A DNA stretch of 64,000 nt from VRUE01 sp963840565 (lineage in GTDB: Bacteria; Actinomycetota; Thermoleophilia; Solirubrobacterales; 70-9), in NCBI GenBank assembly GCA_963840565.1, contig CAWIZH010000006.1, positions 248,001 to 312,000 on the forward strand. Reading direction: 5' to 3'. The position numbers and the translations under genes were made by a program. The notes under the pieces were generated by a model, which saw only the letters and a list, made by a program, of their open reading frames with translations, had not been told where the DNA came from and did no database searches. Below, piece by piece: positions 9,542-17,444 of the stretch. Position 1 is the stretch's first letter; every line of letters starts with the position of its first letter.

Positions 9542-10328
9542 GTGCTGGACGAGCGCTGGATCAGATCGCTGCACGTGGAGACGCTGCGCGAGGAGGAACT
9601 GCACGCCGAGCGCGAACTCGCACGTACTCTTTCAGGCCTCGACGATCGGGGCGCTGCTCGAGGGCGCCTACGAGGGTGACCTCAGCTTCGCCGAGCTGGC
9701 AGAGCACGGCGACCTTGGCCTGGGGACGCTGAACGGGCTCGACGGCGAGATGATCGCCCTCGACGGGCGCTTCTATCGCGCCGACGTCGATGGGGCGGTG
9801 GGCGAGGTCGGCGGTACGGAGCGGACGCCGTTCGCGGTGGTGACGCGCTTCGATCCCACGGTCGACACAGAGGTCGATGGCCCGCTCGAGCACGCGGGGC
9901 TGCTGACTCGGCTCGACGAGCTGATTCCGGCCGAAGCGGCCACCTGCGCGATCCGGCTCGACGGGAGCTTCGAGCTGGTCCGGGCCCGCTCTGTGCCGCG
10001 GCAGAACCCGCCTTACCGACCGCTGACCGAGGTCGTCCTCGAGCAGCACGTCTTCGAGTTGGAGAACGTGGAGGGGACGATGCTCGGCTTCCGCTTCCCC
10101 GACTACGCCGAGGGGATCGAGGTCAGCGGCTACCACCTTCACTTCGTCAGCGAGAACCGCAGGCGGGGCGGCCACGTGCTTGCCTCGCGTTGCGCCGGAG
10201 CCCTGCGCGTCCGGCTCGACTTCTCCAACGACCTCCACGTCGAGCTGCCGCCGGGGGTCGAGCTCGCCGACCCCGAGGTCGCCGCCGAGACCCACGCCGC
10301 GGTCGAGCTGGTCGAGCGCAGCAGCTGA
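9542..10328 (+). CDS. budA: Alpha-acetolactate decarboxylase, one frameshift
   Basis: Converts (S)-2-acetolactate to acetoin, linking excess pyruvate or branched-chain amino acid intermediates to neutral fermentation products. The GTG at 9542 starts an N-terminal stretch that shifts frame near 9630. The family hallmark then reads FQASTIGALLEGAYEGDLS, GLGTLNGLDGEMIALDG and RFYRADVDG. The metal-binding C-terminal motif GYHLHFVSENRRRGGHVL supplies the three zinc histidines. Reconstructed length is about 262 aa, normal for the family. The symbol follows family use; no acetolactate synthase gene is nearby. Confidence 0.9.
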
Positions 10329-10337
10329 GCCCGGCGC

Positions 10338-11215
10338 TCAGGCCGCTTCGGCGAGGCGCTCGGCGAGCCAGAGGTCACAGAGCCAGTCGGCTTGCCCACC
10401 GCCCTTGCGGGCGACGACGATTCCCTCGCTCCCGCTTTCGACCTTCACGCGCTTCGACTTTGCGCTGAACTCACGGCAGGGCTCGCGCACCGCCACTTCG
10501 CTTGAGCCGTCGCCGATGCGCACCGAGACCGACCGGCCGTGGCGCTCGCCGCTCAGCACCAGGGCGCCGTGGATCTTCGGGCCGACGCGGCCCGTCGTCG
10601 CTTCGCGCACCTCGATCTTGACCTTCGGCCGCTCGGTCACCTCGAAGCCGAGCGGCGCCATCGCCAGCCCGACCTTCTCGTAGCCCTGGTCCATCTCGCC
10701 GCCCGGCGCCAGCGCGCGGAAGCTTCCGTAGAGCGCCGCGATCACGATCAGCGGCCCGCCGATCAGCAGCGGCACGAAGCTTTCGAGAGGTAGATCGACG
10801 GCACGGTGAGGAAGATCAGCGCCATCACCGCCCAGCCGAGCTTCTGGCTGCGCCGGCTCGAGCCCCACATCGCACCGCGCGCCTTGATCGCCTCGTCGTC
10901 GATCGGCTTGATCGCCAGCGCGGCCCAGAGCTGTTGCTCCTCCATCGTCGTCGGGTTCTCGATCCTGCTGCTGCCTTCGGCCACGGCGCGCTGCACGGCC
11001 TCGGCATCGCCGCCGGCGACCTTCTCCAGGCCGGAGCGCTGGAGGACGAAGAGGATTACGACGAAGACCGCGATCACGGCGAAGATCAGCGCCATCGTCC
11101 CCTTCGGGTTGGGGTCGCTGCTATCGGCGTTGAGCGCGATCAGGGCGACCACGATCATCACCACGACGGCGCCGATCAGCCCGAACAGGCCCGAGCGTTT
11201 GAAGCCCCCAGCCAT
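10338..11215 (-). CDS. Membrane protein of unknown function, one frameshift
   Basis: Not recognised. The ATG at 11215 overlaps the stop of the glycosyltransferase gene (TGATG), implying translational coupling. The protein has two N-terminal TM helices (about residues 10-30 and 42-62), then a cytoplasmic stretch with NPTTMEEQQLWAALAIKPIDDEAIKARG. Two more TM segments follow (GWAVMALIFLTVPSIYL, then LLIGGPLIVIAALYGSF after a break near 10785). A soluble C-terminal domain of about 130 aa (MDQGYEKVGLAMAPLGFEV to the end) resembles membrane-tethered substrate-binding folds only loosely. Its partner gene suggests a role at the envelope. Confidence 0.7.
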
Positions 11216-12745
11216 CAGCAGCGACGGAAGAGGCGCCAGGAGTCGTTGCGGGCGACGAGATGGAAGCCGTGGGGGACGGTCGTCTCGAGGCGGGTTTGGT
11301 CGTTGGGGTCGAGGATGAAGTTGTGGATGACGAAGGGGCTGGCCGGGTCGAGGAAGTAGCCGCGGCGGGGGATGCCTTCCTCGCTGGCGCTGATGATCGC
11401 GGTCGGCTTCACTTCGAGGCCGAAGGCAAGGCGGGGGATGGCGCGGTGATTGGGCACGGCGATCGGGCCGCAGAGCGGCTTGGCGAAGGCGCCGGCGTCG
11501 ACCAGATCGCTGAGGTCGCGCTCGATCGTGCCCTGGTCGGTGAGGTCGCTCTTCACGGTCGAGTCGAGGTCCCATTGATTGGGGAGCCAGATGCACGAAC
11601 ATCGCCGCGATCAGGCCGGCGAAGACCTGCCAGCGGCGCCGCCAGGGATGATCGGGCTCGAGCAGGCGCCAGCCGAGCAGGGCGAGGGCGACGAAGATCG
11701 CCAGGATCGCGCCGCCGAGCATCGTGTAGCGGGCGATGATCGCGAGGCCGGCGCTGCCGAGCAGGGCGAAGGCGCCGAGGGCGAGGGCGGCCGCGACCAG
11801 GCCCAGGGTTGAGCGGCGGCGGAGGAATGCAAAGCCGAGGATGACGCCGCCGAGGGCGCCGACCATTCCCGGCCACTGCATGACTTCGCCGAGTCGGCGG
11901 GGGCCGTAGAGGACTAGATCGATCGGGCCGGTCTGGCGCTTCAGGGTTTCGACGGTTTCCTGGGTGCCGGTGAACGAGTAGGTGGGACTGCCGGTCGTAA
12001 TCCAGTCGAAGAGGGCCCAGATGATCGGGGCCGCAAGGGTGAGCCCGATTAGTACGGCGCCGTGGCGGGAGACGAGGAAGCCCCTCGCCCGTCCAATCGC
12101 CGGCCTAATGAGGCCGGCGATTTGAGTATCCGCCCGGTCGAGGGGCTTCCTCGTCTCCGACTCGGGGCCGTCCGGTGGACGCTCGGGATAGAGCGCCAGG
12201 TAGGCGAGATAGGCGACGGAGAAAAGCCAGGCCTCGGGGCGGAGCAGGCCCGCGAGGGCGAGCAGGGCTAGGACGGGCCAGCCGGCGCGTGGTCTTTTGC
12301 TCTCTATAACGAGGGCGCCGAGGCAGAGGGCTATGTACGGGAGGTCTACGTAGGCGCGCAGGCCGTTGGAGAGGTAAGGAGCTCGGGTGAGGACGATGAT
12401 GGCCGCGACCGCGCCGATCGGGCGGTCGAACCAGAGGGTTCCAAGGCGGTAGACGAGGTAGCCGACCAGGCCCAACGAGAGGTAGGCGATCACCATCGTC
12501 ACGTCGATCGCGCCGTCGCCCAGCGGGGTGGTGATCAAGCCGAGCAGGTCGGCCAGCGGGTGTGGGGTGGGGGGGAGCGCGGCGCCGTAGTCGGGGCTGA
12601 CGCCGTGCGCCAGTTCGCGGCCCCAGACCAGGGCGTAGATCGTGTCGTAGTTGGGGAAGCCGACCGGGAAGACGATCAGCAGAACGGCGCTGACGGCGGC
12701 CACCCAGGCGATGGGGGTGAGCCAGTTGCGGGCCCGGGTCGGCAC
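11215..12745 (-). CDS. Glycosyltransferase family 39-like membrane protein, one frameshift
   Basis: Probable polyprenyl-phosphate-sugar-dependent glycosyltransferase of the GT-C fold. GTG start at 12745. A first TM helix is followed by an acidic first loop (NYDTIYALVWGRELAHGVSP) and PTPHPLADLLGL, which fits the catalytic loop position of GT39/ArnT-like enzymes. About 10 TM segments follow. The frame breaks near 11580, and the soluble C-terminal domain (KSDLTDQGTIERDLSDLV to SWRLFRRC) is read in the next frame. An in-frame nested palindrome (12068-12158) encodes the loop around residues 196-226. Downstream gene overlap is 1 nt. Confidence 0.78.
12068..12158. repeat. Nested palindrome inserted in frame in the glycosyltransferase gene
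   Basis: GGAGACGAGGAAGCCCCTCG (12068-12087) pairs perfectly with its complement at 12139-12158. Inside, AATCGCCGGCCT and AGGCCGGCGATT (12095-12122) form a second perfect 12-bp stem around AATG. The whole element lies within an open frame and encodes a hydrophilic loop between TM helices. Confidence 0.8.
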
Positions 12746-12776
12746 CGGCGCAACCTATCGTTGGCTGCCTACCGGG

Positions 12777-12822
12777 GGTGTGGCGACTTACCCGTCTATT
12801 TCACGGGGAAAGTCGCCACACC
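12777..12822. repeat. Hairpin in the divergent region upstream of dnaX
   Basis: GGTGTGGCGACTT (12777-12789) pairs with AAGTCGCCACACC (12810-12822). The apex is ACCCGT-CTATTTC-ACGGGG. It lies between the start of the minus-strand glycosyltransferase gene (12745) and the dnaX GTG (12844), so it would be in the dnaX leader or promoter region. Confidence 0.6.
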
Positions 12823-12843
12823 GGCGCAGATACACTGGCTGCG

Positions 12844-14640
12844 GTGCCGTCCTCCAGCGACTCGATCTCTCTCTACCGCCGCCACCGGCCCGGCTCCTTC
12901 GATGAGGTGGTGGGCCAGCAGCACGTCGTCCGCACCCTGCGCAACGCGGTCGAGCAGGGCAAGGTCCACCACGCCTACCTCTTCGTCGGCTCGCGCGGCA
13001 CCGGCAAGACCTCGATGGCGAAGATCCTCGCCCGCTCGCTCAATTGCGAGCGCGGCGGGCCGACCGTCAACCCCTGCGGCGAGTGCGAATCGTGCCTGAC
13101 GATCGCCGCCGGCAGCTCGATCGACGTGATCGAGATGGACGCCGCCTCCAACCGCTCGGTCGACGACGTCCGCGACCTGCGCGAGCGGGTTGCCTACGCG
13201 CCCACCGGCGGCCGCTGGAAGGTCTACATCCTCGACGAGGCCCACATGCTGACCAAGGAGGCCTGGAACGCCTTCCTGAAGACGCTCGAGGAGCCGCCGC
13301 CTAACACCGTCTTCGTCCTCGCCACGACCGAGTCGCACAAGGTGATGGCGACGATCGCCGACCGCTGCCAGCGCTTCGATTTCCAGCGCCCCTCGCTGGA
13401 GCAGATCTCCGAGGTGCTGACGCGGGTCGCCGCCGCAGAGGGGATCGAGGCCGAGGACGCGGCGGTGGCGATGATCGCTCGCTCGGCTTCGGGCAGCTTC
13501 CGCGACGCGCTCGGCACGCTCGACCAGCTGGTCGCCTTCGGCGGCAACCAGGTCACCCTCGAAGCGGTGCTGGAACTGCTCGGCGCCGCCGACGCCGAGC
13601 TGCTCTTCGACGCCGTCGACGCGGTCATCGCCGAGGACCCGAAGGGCGTCCTGCTCGGAGTCGAGAAGATGGCCCGCTCCGGCCGCGACCCCGCCCAGTT
13701 CGCCCGCGACCTGCTCGCCCACCTGCGCCACCTGCTGGTGACGCAGACCGTCGGCGAGGTACCCAACACCTTTGTAGTGACGGCCACCGATTCCGAGCGG
13801 CTGATGGCGCAGGCAAGCGCAATAGAAGCGGCGACCCTGGTCCGCACCATCGACGAGCTGGCAGCAGCCCTCACAGCTGTGCGCGAGGGCGACGACGCGC
13901 GCATGGCAGTCGAGATCGCCCTGCTCAAGGCAGCGCGACCCGATCTCGACCCCTCGACCGAGGGGCTGCGCAGACGTATCGAGAAGCTGGAGCAAGGGAC
14001 GGGGGGTGCTGCGCCGCGGGTCCTGTCGCAGGGGGAGGGGGGCACTGCGGGCAGTCCACGGGCTGTCCTCGACCCCCCTCCCCCTGCGCCACCCGCGGCA
14101 GAGCCCGCACCGTCTGACGAGCAAGAGTCCGAACCGCCTGCCGAACCTGAGCTGTCCGCCGAGGACGATCCTCCCGCGGGTGGCGCGGTAGGGGGGACCG
14201 CCCCTGAGGACGCTTTAGCGACCGGAGGGGGCGGTGGGTCCCCTGCCGCGACAGGACCCGCGGGCCGGGATCCTCTCGACCTGGAGTACGTCAACCGCTT
14301 CTGGCCGTCGGTGATCGACAAGCTTGGCGAGACGAGCCCAGCGCTGGCAGCGACCTTTGAGGGAGCTCGCCCGATTGAGGTCGACGCTGCCGAGAAGATC
14401 GTGACCATTGGCTTCCCGGCCGAGAACACGTTCAACAAACGCAAGGCCGAGGCGCCCGAGAAGCGGGAGCAGATGGAAGCTGCTCTGGAGTCCGTGGTGA
14501 GTGAGAGGCTTCGGCCCGTTTACGTGGTGCTCGAGGGCGAGGTTCCCGCTCCTGAGGAGGCTCCGAGCTCCGAGGAGATCGATCACGATGCGCTGGTGGA
14601 GAAGCTGAAGAGCGAGTTCGACGCTGAGGAGGTGGGGTAG
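12844..14640 (+). CDS. dnaX: DNA polymerase III subunits gamma/tau
   Basis: Clamp-loader ATPase of the replisome, 598 aa. The GTG at 12844 places the family N-terminus SLYRRHRPGSFDEVVGQQHV at residue 8; upstream in-frame codons would run through a hairpin. Walker A GSRGTGKT is at about residues 46-53, a zinc module CGECESC follows CERGG, Walker B is YILDEAHM, sensor 1 is near TTESHK, and the arginine-finger region GSFRDALGTLDQ is intact. Domain III ends near RRRIEKLEQ (about 385). A Pro/Glu/Gly-rich linker, then a C-terminal tau domain (EYVNRFWPSVIDKL onwards) complete the protein. The linker-coding DNA carries unusual inverted repeats. It forms an operon with ybaB and recR. Confidence 0.97.
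   Translation: MPSSSDSISLYRRHRPGSFDEVVGQQHVVRTLRNAVEQGKVHHAYLFVGSRGTGKTSMAKILARSLNCERGGPTVNPCGECESCLTIAAGSSIDVIEMDAASNRSVDDVRDLRERVAYAPTGGRWKVYILDEAHMLTKEAWNAFLKTLEEPPPNTVFVLATTESHKVMATIADRCQRFDFQRPSLEQISEVLTRVAAAEGIEAEDAAVAMIARSASGSFRDALGTLDQLVAFGGNQVTLEAVLELLGAADAELLFDAVDAVIAEDPKGVLLGVEKMARSGRDPAQFARDLLAHLRHLLVTQTVGEVPNTFVVTATDSERLMAQASAIEAATLVRTIDELAAALTAVREGDDARMAVEIALLKAARPDLDPSTEGLRRRIEKLEQGTGGAAPRVLSQGEGGTAGSPRAVLDPPPPAPPAAEPAPSDEQESEPPAEPELSAEDDPPAGGAVGGTAPEDALATGGGGGSPAATGPAGRDPLDLEYVNRFWPSVIDKLGETSPALAATFEGARPIEVDAAEKIVTIGFPAENTFNKRKAEAPEKREQMEAALESVVSERLRPVYVVLEGEVPAPEEAPSSEEIDHDALVEKLKSEFDAEEVG
14001..14263 (+). promoter_or_regulatory. Slippery G run and nested inverted repeats inside dnaX
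   Basis: The zero-frame codons ACG GGG GGT create the heptamer G GGG GGT at 14001-14007, directly after the domain III coding part. Downstream are nested repeats: a 16-bp perfect pair (14014-14029 with 14248-14263), GCAGGGGGAGGGGGG (14028-14042) with its complement (14073-14087), and GCGCCACCCGCGG (14086-14098) with its complement (14174-14186). A -1 shift at the heptamer would meet a TGA near 14115, giving a gamma-sized product. The function is inferred. Confidence 0.45.
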
Positions 14641-14976
14641 GTGGCCAAAGGTGGGATGCCGGGCGGTTTTGACGTGAACGCTCTGATGAAGCAGGCGCAG
14701 AAGATGCAGACCGAGATGCTGGCGGCGCAGGAGACGCTCAAAGACGAGGTGGTCGAGGCCAGCGCCGGCGGTGGCATGGTCAAGGTCAAGGTCGGCGGCG
14801 ACCTGACCCTGCGCGAGATCGTGATCGACCCCGAGGCGATCGACCCCGAGGAGGCCGAGCTGCTCGCCGAGATGGTGCAGGCGGCCGTCAACGAGGGATT
14901 CCGCGCCGCCCAGCAGCTGGCGGAGTCGAAGATGGGCGGGATTACGGGAGGCCTTGGCGGTCTCCCCGGAATGTGA
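14641..14976 (+). CDS. ybaB: YbaB/EbfC nucleoid-associated protein
   Basis: Small DNA-binding dimer of the YbaB/EbfC family, 111 aa. GTG start directly after the dnaX stop. The conserved signatures are present: ALMKQAQKMQTEMLAAQE, GGMVKVKVGGDLTLREI and a C-terminal helix ending in a Gly/Met-rich tail. The dnaX-ybaB-recR order is strongly conserved in bacteria and supports a role in replication or recombination. Its TGA overlaps the recR GTG. Confidence 0.95.
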   Translation: MAKGGMPGGFDVNALMKQAQKMQTEMLAAQETLKDEVVEASAGGGMVKVKVGGDLTLREIVIDPEAIDPEEAELLAEMVQAAVNEGFRAAQQLAESKMGGITGGLGGLPGM

Positions 14977-15576
14977 GCGCCGAGGGACCGGCGCCGCTGG
15001 CCCGGCTCGTCGCGGAGCTCTCGCGACTGCCGGGGATCGGCCAGCGCACCGCGCAGCGCCTCGCCTTCCACATCCTCCGCGCCCCCGACGAAGAGGCGGC
15101 GGCGCTCTCGGCCGCGATCACCGAGGTGAAGGAGAAGGTCGGCCTCTGCGAGGAGTGCTTCAACCTCTCCGAGGGCCCGCGCTGCCGCATCTGCGCCGAC
15201 CCGAATCGGGACCGCGCGACGATCTGCGTGGTCGAGGAGCCCGCCGACGTGATCCCGATCGAGCGCACCCACGAGTACCGCGGCCTCTACCACGTGCTCG
15301 GCGGCGCGCTATCGCCGATCGACGGCGTCGACGCCGAGGACCTGAAGATCGCCGAGCTGCTGCGCCGGGTCGGCGGACGGTGACGTCAGCGAGGTCGTCC
15401 TCGCCACCAACCCGACCACGACCGGCGAGGCGACGGCGCTGCACATCGCCGAGCGGCTGCGCGGCCAGGTTTCCGTAACCCGCTTGGCCAGCGGCCTGCC
15501 GGTCGGCGCCGACCTCGAGCACGCCGACGAGGTCACCCTGGGCAAGGCCTTCGCCGGCCGCCGCAGCCTCGACTAA
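14973..15576 (+). CDS. recR: Recombination mediator RecR, one frameshift
   Basis: RecFOR pathway protein that helps load RecA on gapped DNA. GTG at 14973 overlaps ybaB by 4 nt. The N-terminal helix-hairpin-helix LPGIGQRTAQRLAFHIL, C4 zinc finger (CEECFNLSEGPRCRIC at about 57-72) and Toprim start ICVVEEPADV are intact. The frame is lost near 15378 (VGG then DVSEVVLATNPTTTGEATA in the next frame) and ends at TAA 15576 after GLPVGADLEHADEVTLGKA, the conserved C-terminus. Reconstructed length is about 200 aa, as expected. One extra base explains the break. Confidence 0.94.
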
Positions 15577-15578
15577 CG

Positions 15579-15641
15579 GCGCAACGTTCGTCTATTGCGG
15601 ACAAAACTTGCGCTCGCGGACGAACTGCTAGACGTTTGTCC
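15579..15641. terminator. Tandem hairpins after recR
   Basis: GCGCAA...GTC (15579 onward) pairs with GAC...TTGCGC ending at 15613 around a TATTGC loop. A second stem GGAC..AAC/GTT.GTCC spans 15618-15641, and a small TCGC/GCGA stem follows at 15644-15656. They lie just after the recR stop and probably end the dnaX operon. Confidence 0.55.
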
Positions 15642-15689
15642 CCTCGCAAATAGCGAGATTTGGCGGTCCTGGCGTCCGTTGCTTTCGAG

Positions 15690-16424
15690 ATGGTCCTTCA
15701 AGTGGTGAGCAAGAGCCCGACGAGCAACGGTGGGGGAGGCGGATCCTCCGCGGGCCAAGTCGCCCGCGAGGTCTCCTCGTTGCAGGCCGCCCTGCTGTCG
15801 ACGCTGCGCGAGCAGATGCGCGGGGGAGATCCCGAGCCGTTCGCCGATGCGGCGCAGAAACTGGCCGAGGAGTTCGGCTCGGTGACGGCGACCGCGGTGG
15901 CGGCGGTCTGCGATCGACCCGCTCCGACTGCCGTGCCCCAGGTCGAGGCGCACACGAGTCTCTTCCAGCCCGGCCACATGCGCCGCCGTCTCGATCAGCT
16001 GATCGAGACCAACAAGCGCTACGGGCATCCCTTCGGCCTCGTCGTCTTCGACGTCGACGGGCCCGGCACCCGCGAGGGCGAGGGCGCCGATAACAAGGAG
16101 ACGATGCTGGCGGTGGTCGGAGCGGCGCTGCGCGAGAGCGTCCGCATCGTCGACGAGACCTTCCGGCTCGAGGAGGACGCGCTCTGCGTCCTCGCCCCGA
16201 ACCTGACCACGGTCGAGGGGGTGCAGATGGCCGAGCGGCTGTTGCGACTGCTCGACGAGCTGGAGGCGGCCGGGGGGCTGAGGATCGCCATCTCAGCCGG
16301 CGTTGTCGCCTGTCCCGAGCACGGCAGCGACGCCGAGGGCCTGCTGAAGAAGGCCGACGAGGCGATGTGGCGAGCCCGTGCGGTGGGGCAGCCGGTAGGC
16401 GTCGGCGCTTTGCAAGATCGCTGA
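15690..16424 (+). CDS. Degenerate GGDEF-domain protein
   Basis: Signalling-type protein of about 244 aa with a GGDEF fold but no diguanylate cyclase active site. The N-terminal 90 residues are a low-complexity Gly/Ser stretch and a helical segment. The C-terminal domain has the family beginning (MRRRLDQLIETNKRYGHPFGLVVFDVDG) and end (AISAGVVACPEHGSDAEGLLKKADEAMWRA). Where GGDEF should be, the sequence reads RLEEDALCVLAP. It may act as an effector or scaffold. The start is uncertain: TTG at 15660 is in frame too, and neither start has a clear ribosome site. Confidence 0.75.
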   Translation: MVLQVVSKSPTSNGGGGGSSAGQVAREVSSLQAALLSTLREQMRGGDPEPFADAAQKLAEEFGSVTATAVAAVCDRPAPTAVPQVEAHTSLFQPGHMRRRLDQLIETNKRYGHPFGLVVFDVDGPGTREGEGADNKETMLAVVGAALRESVRIVDETFRLEEDALCVLAPNLTTVEGVQMAERLLRLLDELEAAGGLRIAISAGVVACPEHGSDAEGLLKKADEAMWRARAVGQPVGVGALQDR

Positions 16425-16444
16425 CAGATTTCGCGAAATCTGTC
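16423..16444. promoter_or_regulatory. Perfect 22-bp palindrome upstream of the MerR-type gene
   Basis: The half site GACAGATTTCG (16423-16433) is followed directly by its exact complement CGAAATCTGTC (16434-16444). It begins within the GGDEF stop codon and lies about 80 nt before the regulator start. A homodimeric regulator site is likely; autoregulation by the MerR-type protein is inference. Confidence 0.6.
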
Positions 16445-16526
16445 CATAACTTGCGTAAACCTGGATTTTCCTGGGAAGATGCCGATGTCCAGCGAATAGT
16501 GCTGGGCAACCAAAGGACCATCTGAG

Positions 16527-17366
16527 ATGCCAGGAATAAGAACCAACGCCGCCGCCGAAGTGCTTGGGGTCAGCCCCAACACCCTGCGCAGCTGGGAGCG
16601 CCGCTACGGCTTCCCGACGCCGAAGCGCACCGAGGGCAACCATCGCAACTACGAGCTGGTCGAGCTGCAGACCCTGCGCGATGCCCTCGCCCAGACCGGC
16701 AACATCTCCTCGGCGATCGAACTTGCCCGCCAGCGCCAGTCGGCGCCGGCCAGCGGCGGCAACCTGGTGGTGGCACTGGAAAGCTTTGACGAGGAGGCCG
16801 CCAATCGCGCGGTCGAGGAGAGCCTGGCGCTGCGCCCGCTGGAGCGCACGGTCGAGGAGATGCTGCTGCCCGCCGTCGATCAGCTCGCCGCCGACCCCGA
16901 CCGCGAGGCCGAGCTCGAGTTCGCCTCGCGCTGGGCGACCGGCTGGCTGCACGGCGCCCGCCGCCTCGCCTCCGCCGCCTCCCGCCCCGCCGGCATCCTG
17001 CTGCTTGACTCCAGCCACGGCTCCGACGCCGAGGCGGTCCACGCCCAGGCACTCGACCTGACCCTGCGCCGCGCCGGCTTCCGCGTGCTGATGCTCTCCA
17101 ACGAGCTCGGCGACGAGCGGCTCGAGCGCGCCCTGCGCGCCCTCGACCCGACCGCGATCGTCCTCTGCGGTCCCGGCGCCGACACACCCAGCGCGGTCAA
17201 CCTGGTCCGCAAGATCCGCGAGGTCGGCTTCGACGCGCCTCTCTTCGGCTTCCGCGCCAGCGGCTTGATCGGCGATGCGGTGCCCGCTGCCGGTGCCACC
17301 CCCAGCGAGGTGACCGGGATGCTCAACGCAGACCTACGCCGCCGCGCCAGCCAGGCTTTCGCCTAA
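16527..17366 (+). CDS. MerR-type regulator with cobalamin-binding-like C-terminal domain
   Basis: Transcription factor of 279 aa, related to the CarH/LitR branch. ATG at 16527 follows AAAGGA. The N-terminal winged helix shows TNAAAEVLGVSPNTLRSWERRYGFPTPKR (shown in part: VSPNTLRSWERRYGFP). A helical linker follows, then a Rossmann-like domain from about residue 150 (AGILLLDSSHGSDAEAVHAQ to LFGFRASGLIGDAV). The B12 signature DxHxxG is not seen, so B12 or light sensing should not be assumed. A 22-bp palindrome upstream may be its operator, and a terminator hairpin follows the gene. Confidence 0.82.
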   Translation: MPGIRTNAAAEVLGVSPNTLRSWERRYGFPTPKRTEGNHRNYELVELQTLRDALAQTGNISSAIELARQRQSAPASGGNLVVALESFDEEAANRAVEESLALRPLERTVEEMLLPAVDQLAADPDREAELEFASRWATGWLHGARRLASAASRPAGILLLDSSHGSDAEAVHAQALDLTLRRAGFRVLMLSNELGDERLERALRALDPTAIVLCGPGADTPSAVNLVRKIREVGFDAPLFGFRASGLIGDAVPAAGATPSEVTGMLNADLRRRASQAFA

Positions 17367-17373
17367 ACAAAAA

Positions 17374-17405
17374 CCGGCACAGAGCCCTGGGGCCCTGTGC
17401 CGGTC
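17374..17405 (-). terminator. Rho-independent terminator of pstS
   Basis: On the minus strand ACCGGCACAG pairs with CTGTGCCGGT around a G/C-rich loop and is followed by TTTTTG. It lies 40 nt past the pstS stop. The plus-strand MerR-type gene ends 8 nt before it and could share the hairpin without a U tract. Confidence 0.85.
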
Positions 17406-17444
17406 GGTTGCTGCCGCGGCGCCTCCGCCGCTGCAAGTTGGCTC

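Noticed and set aside
16527..17366. B12-dependent light sensor (CarH)
   Set aside because: The domain layout is similar, but the DxHxxG cobalamin signature is not present.
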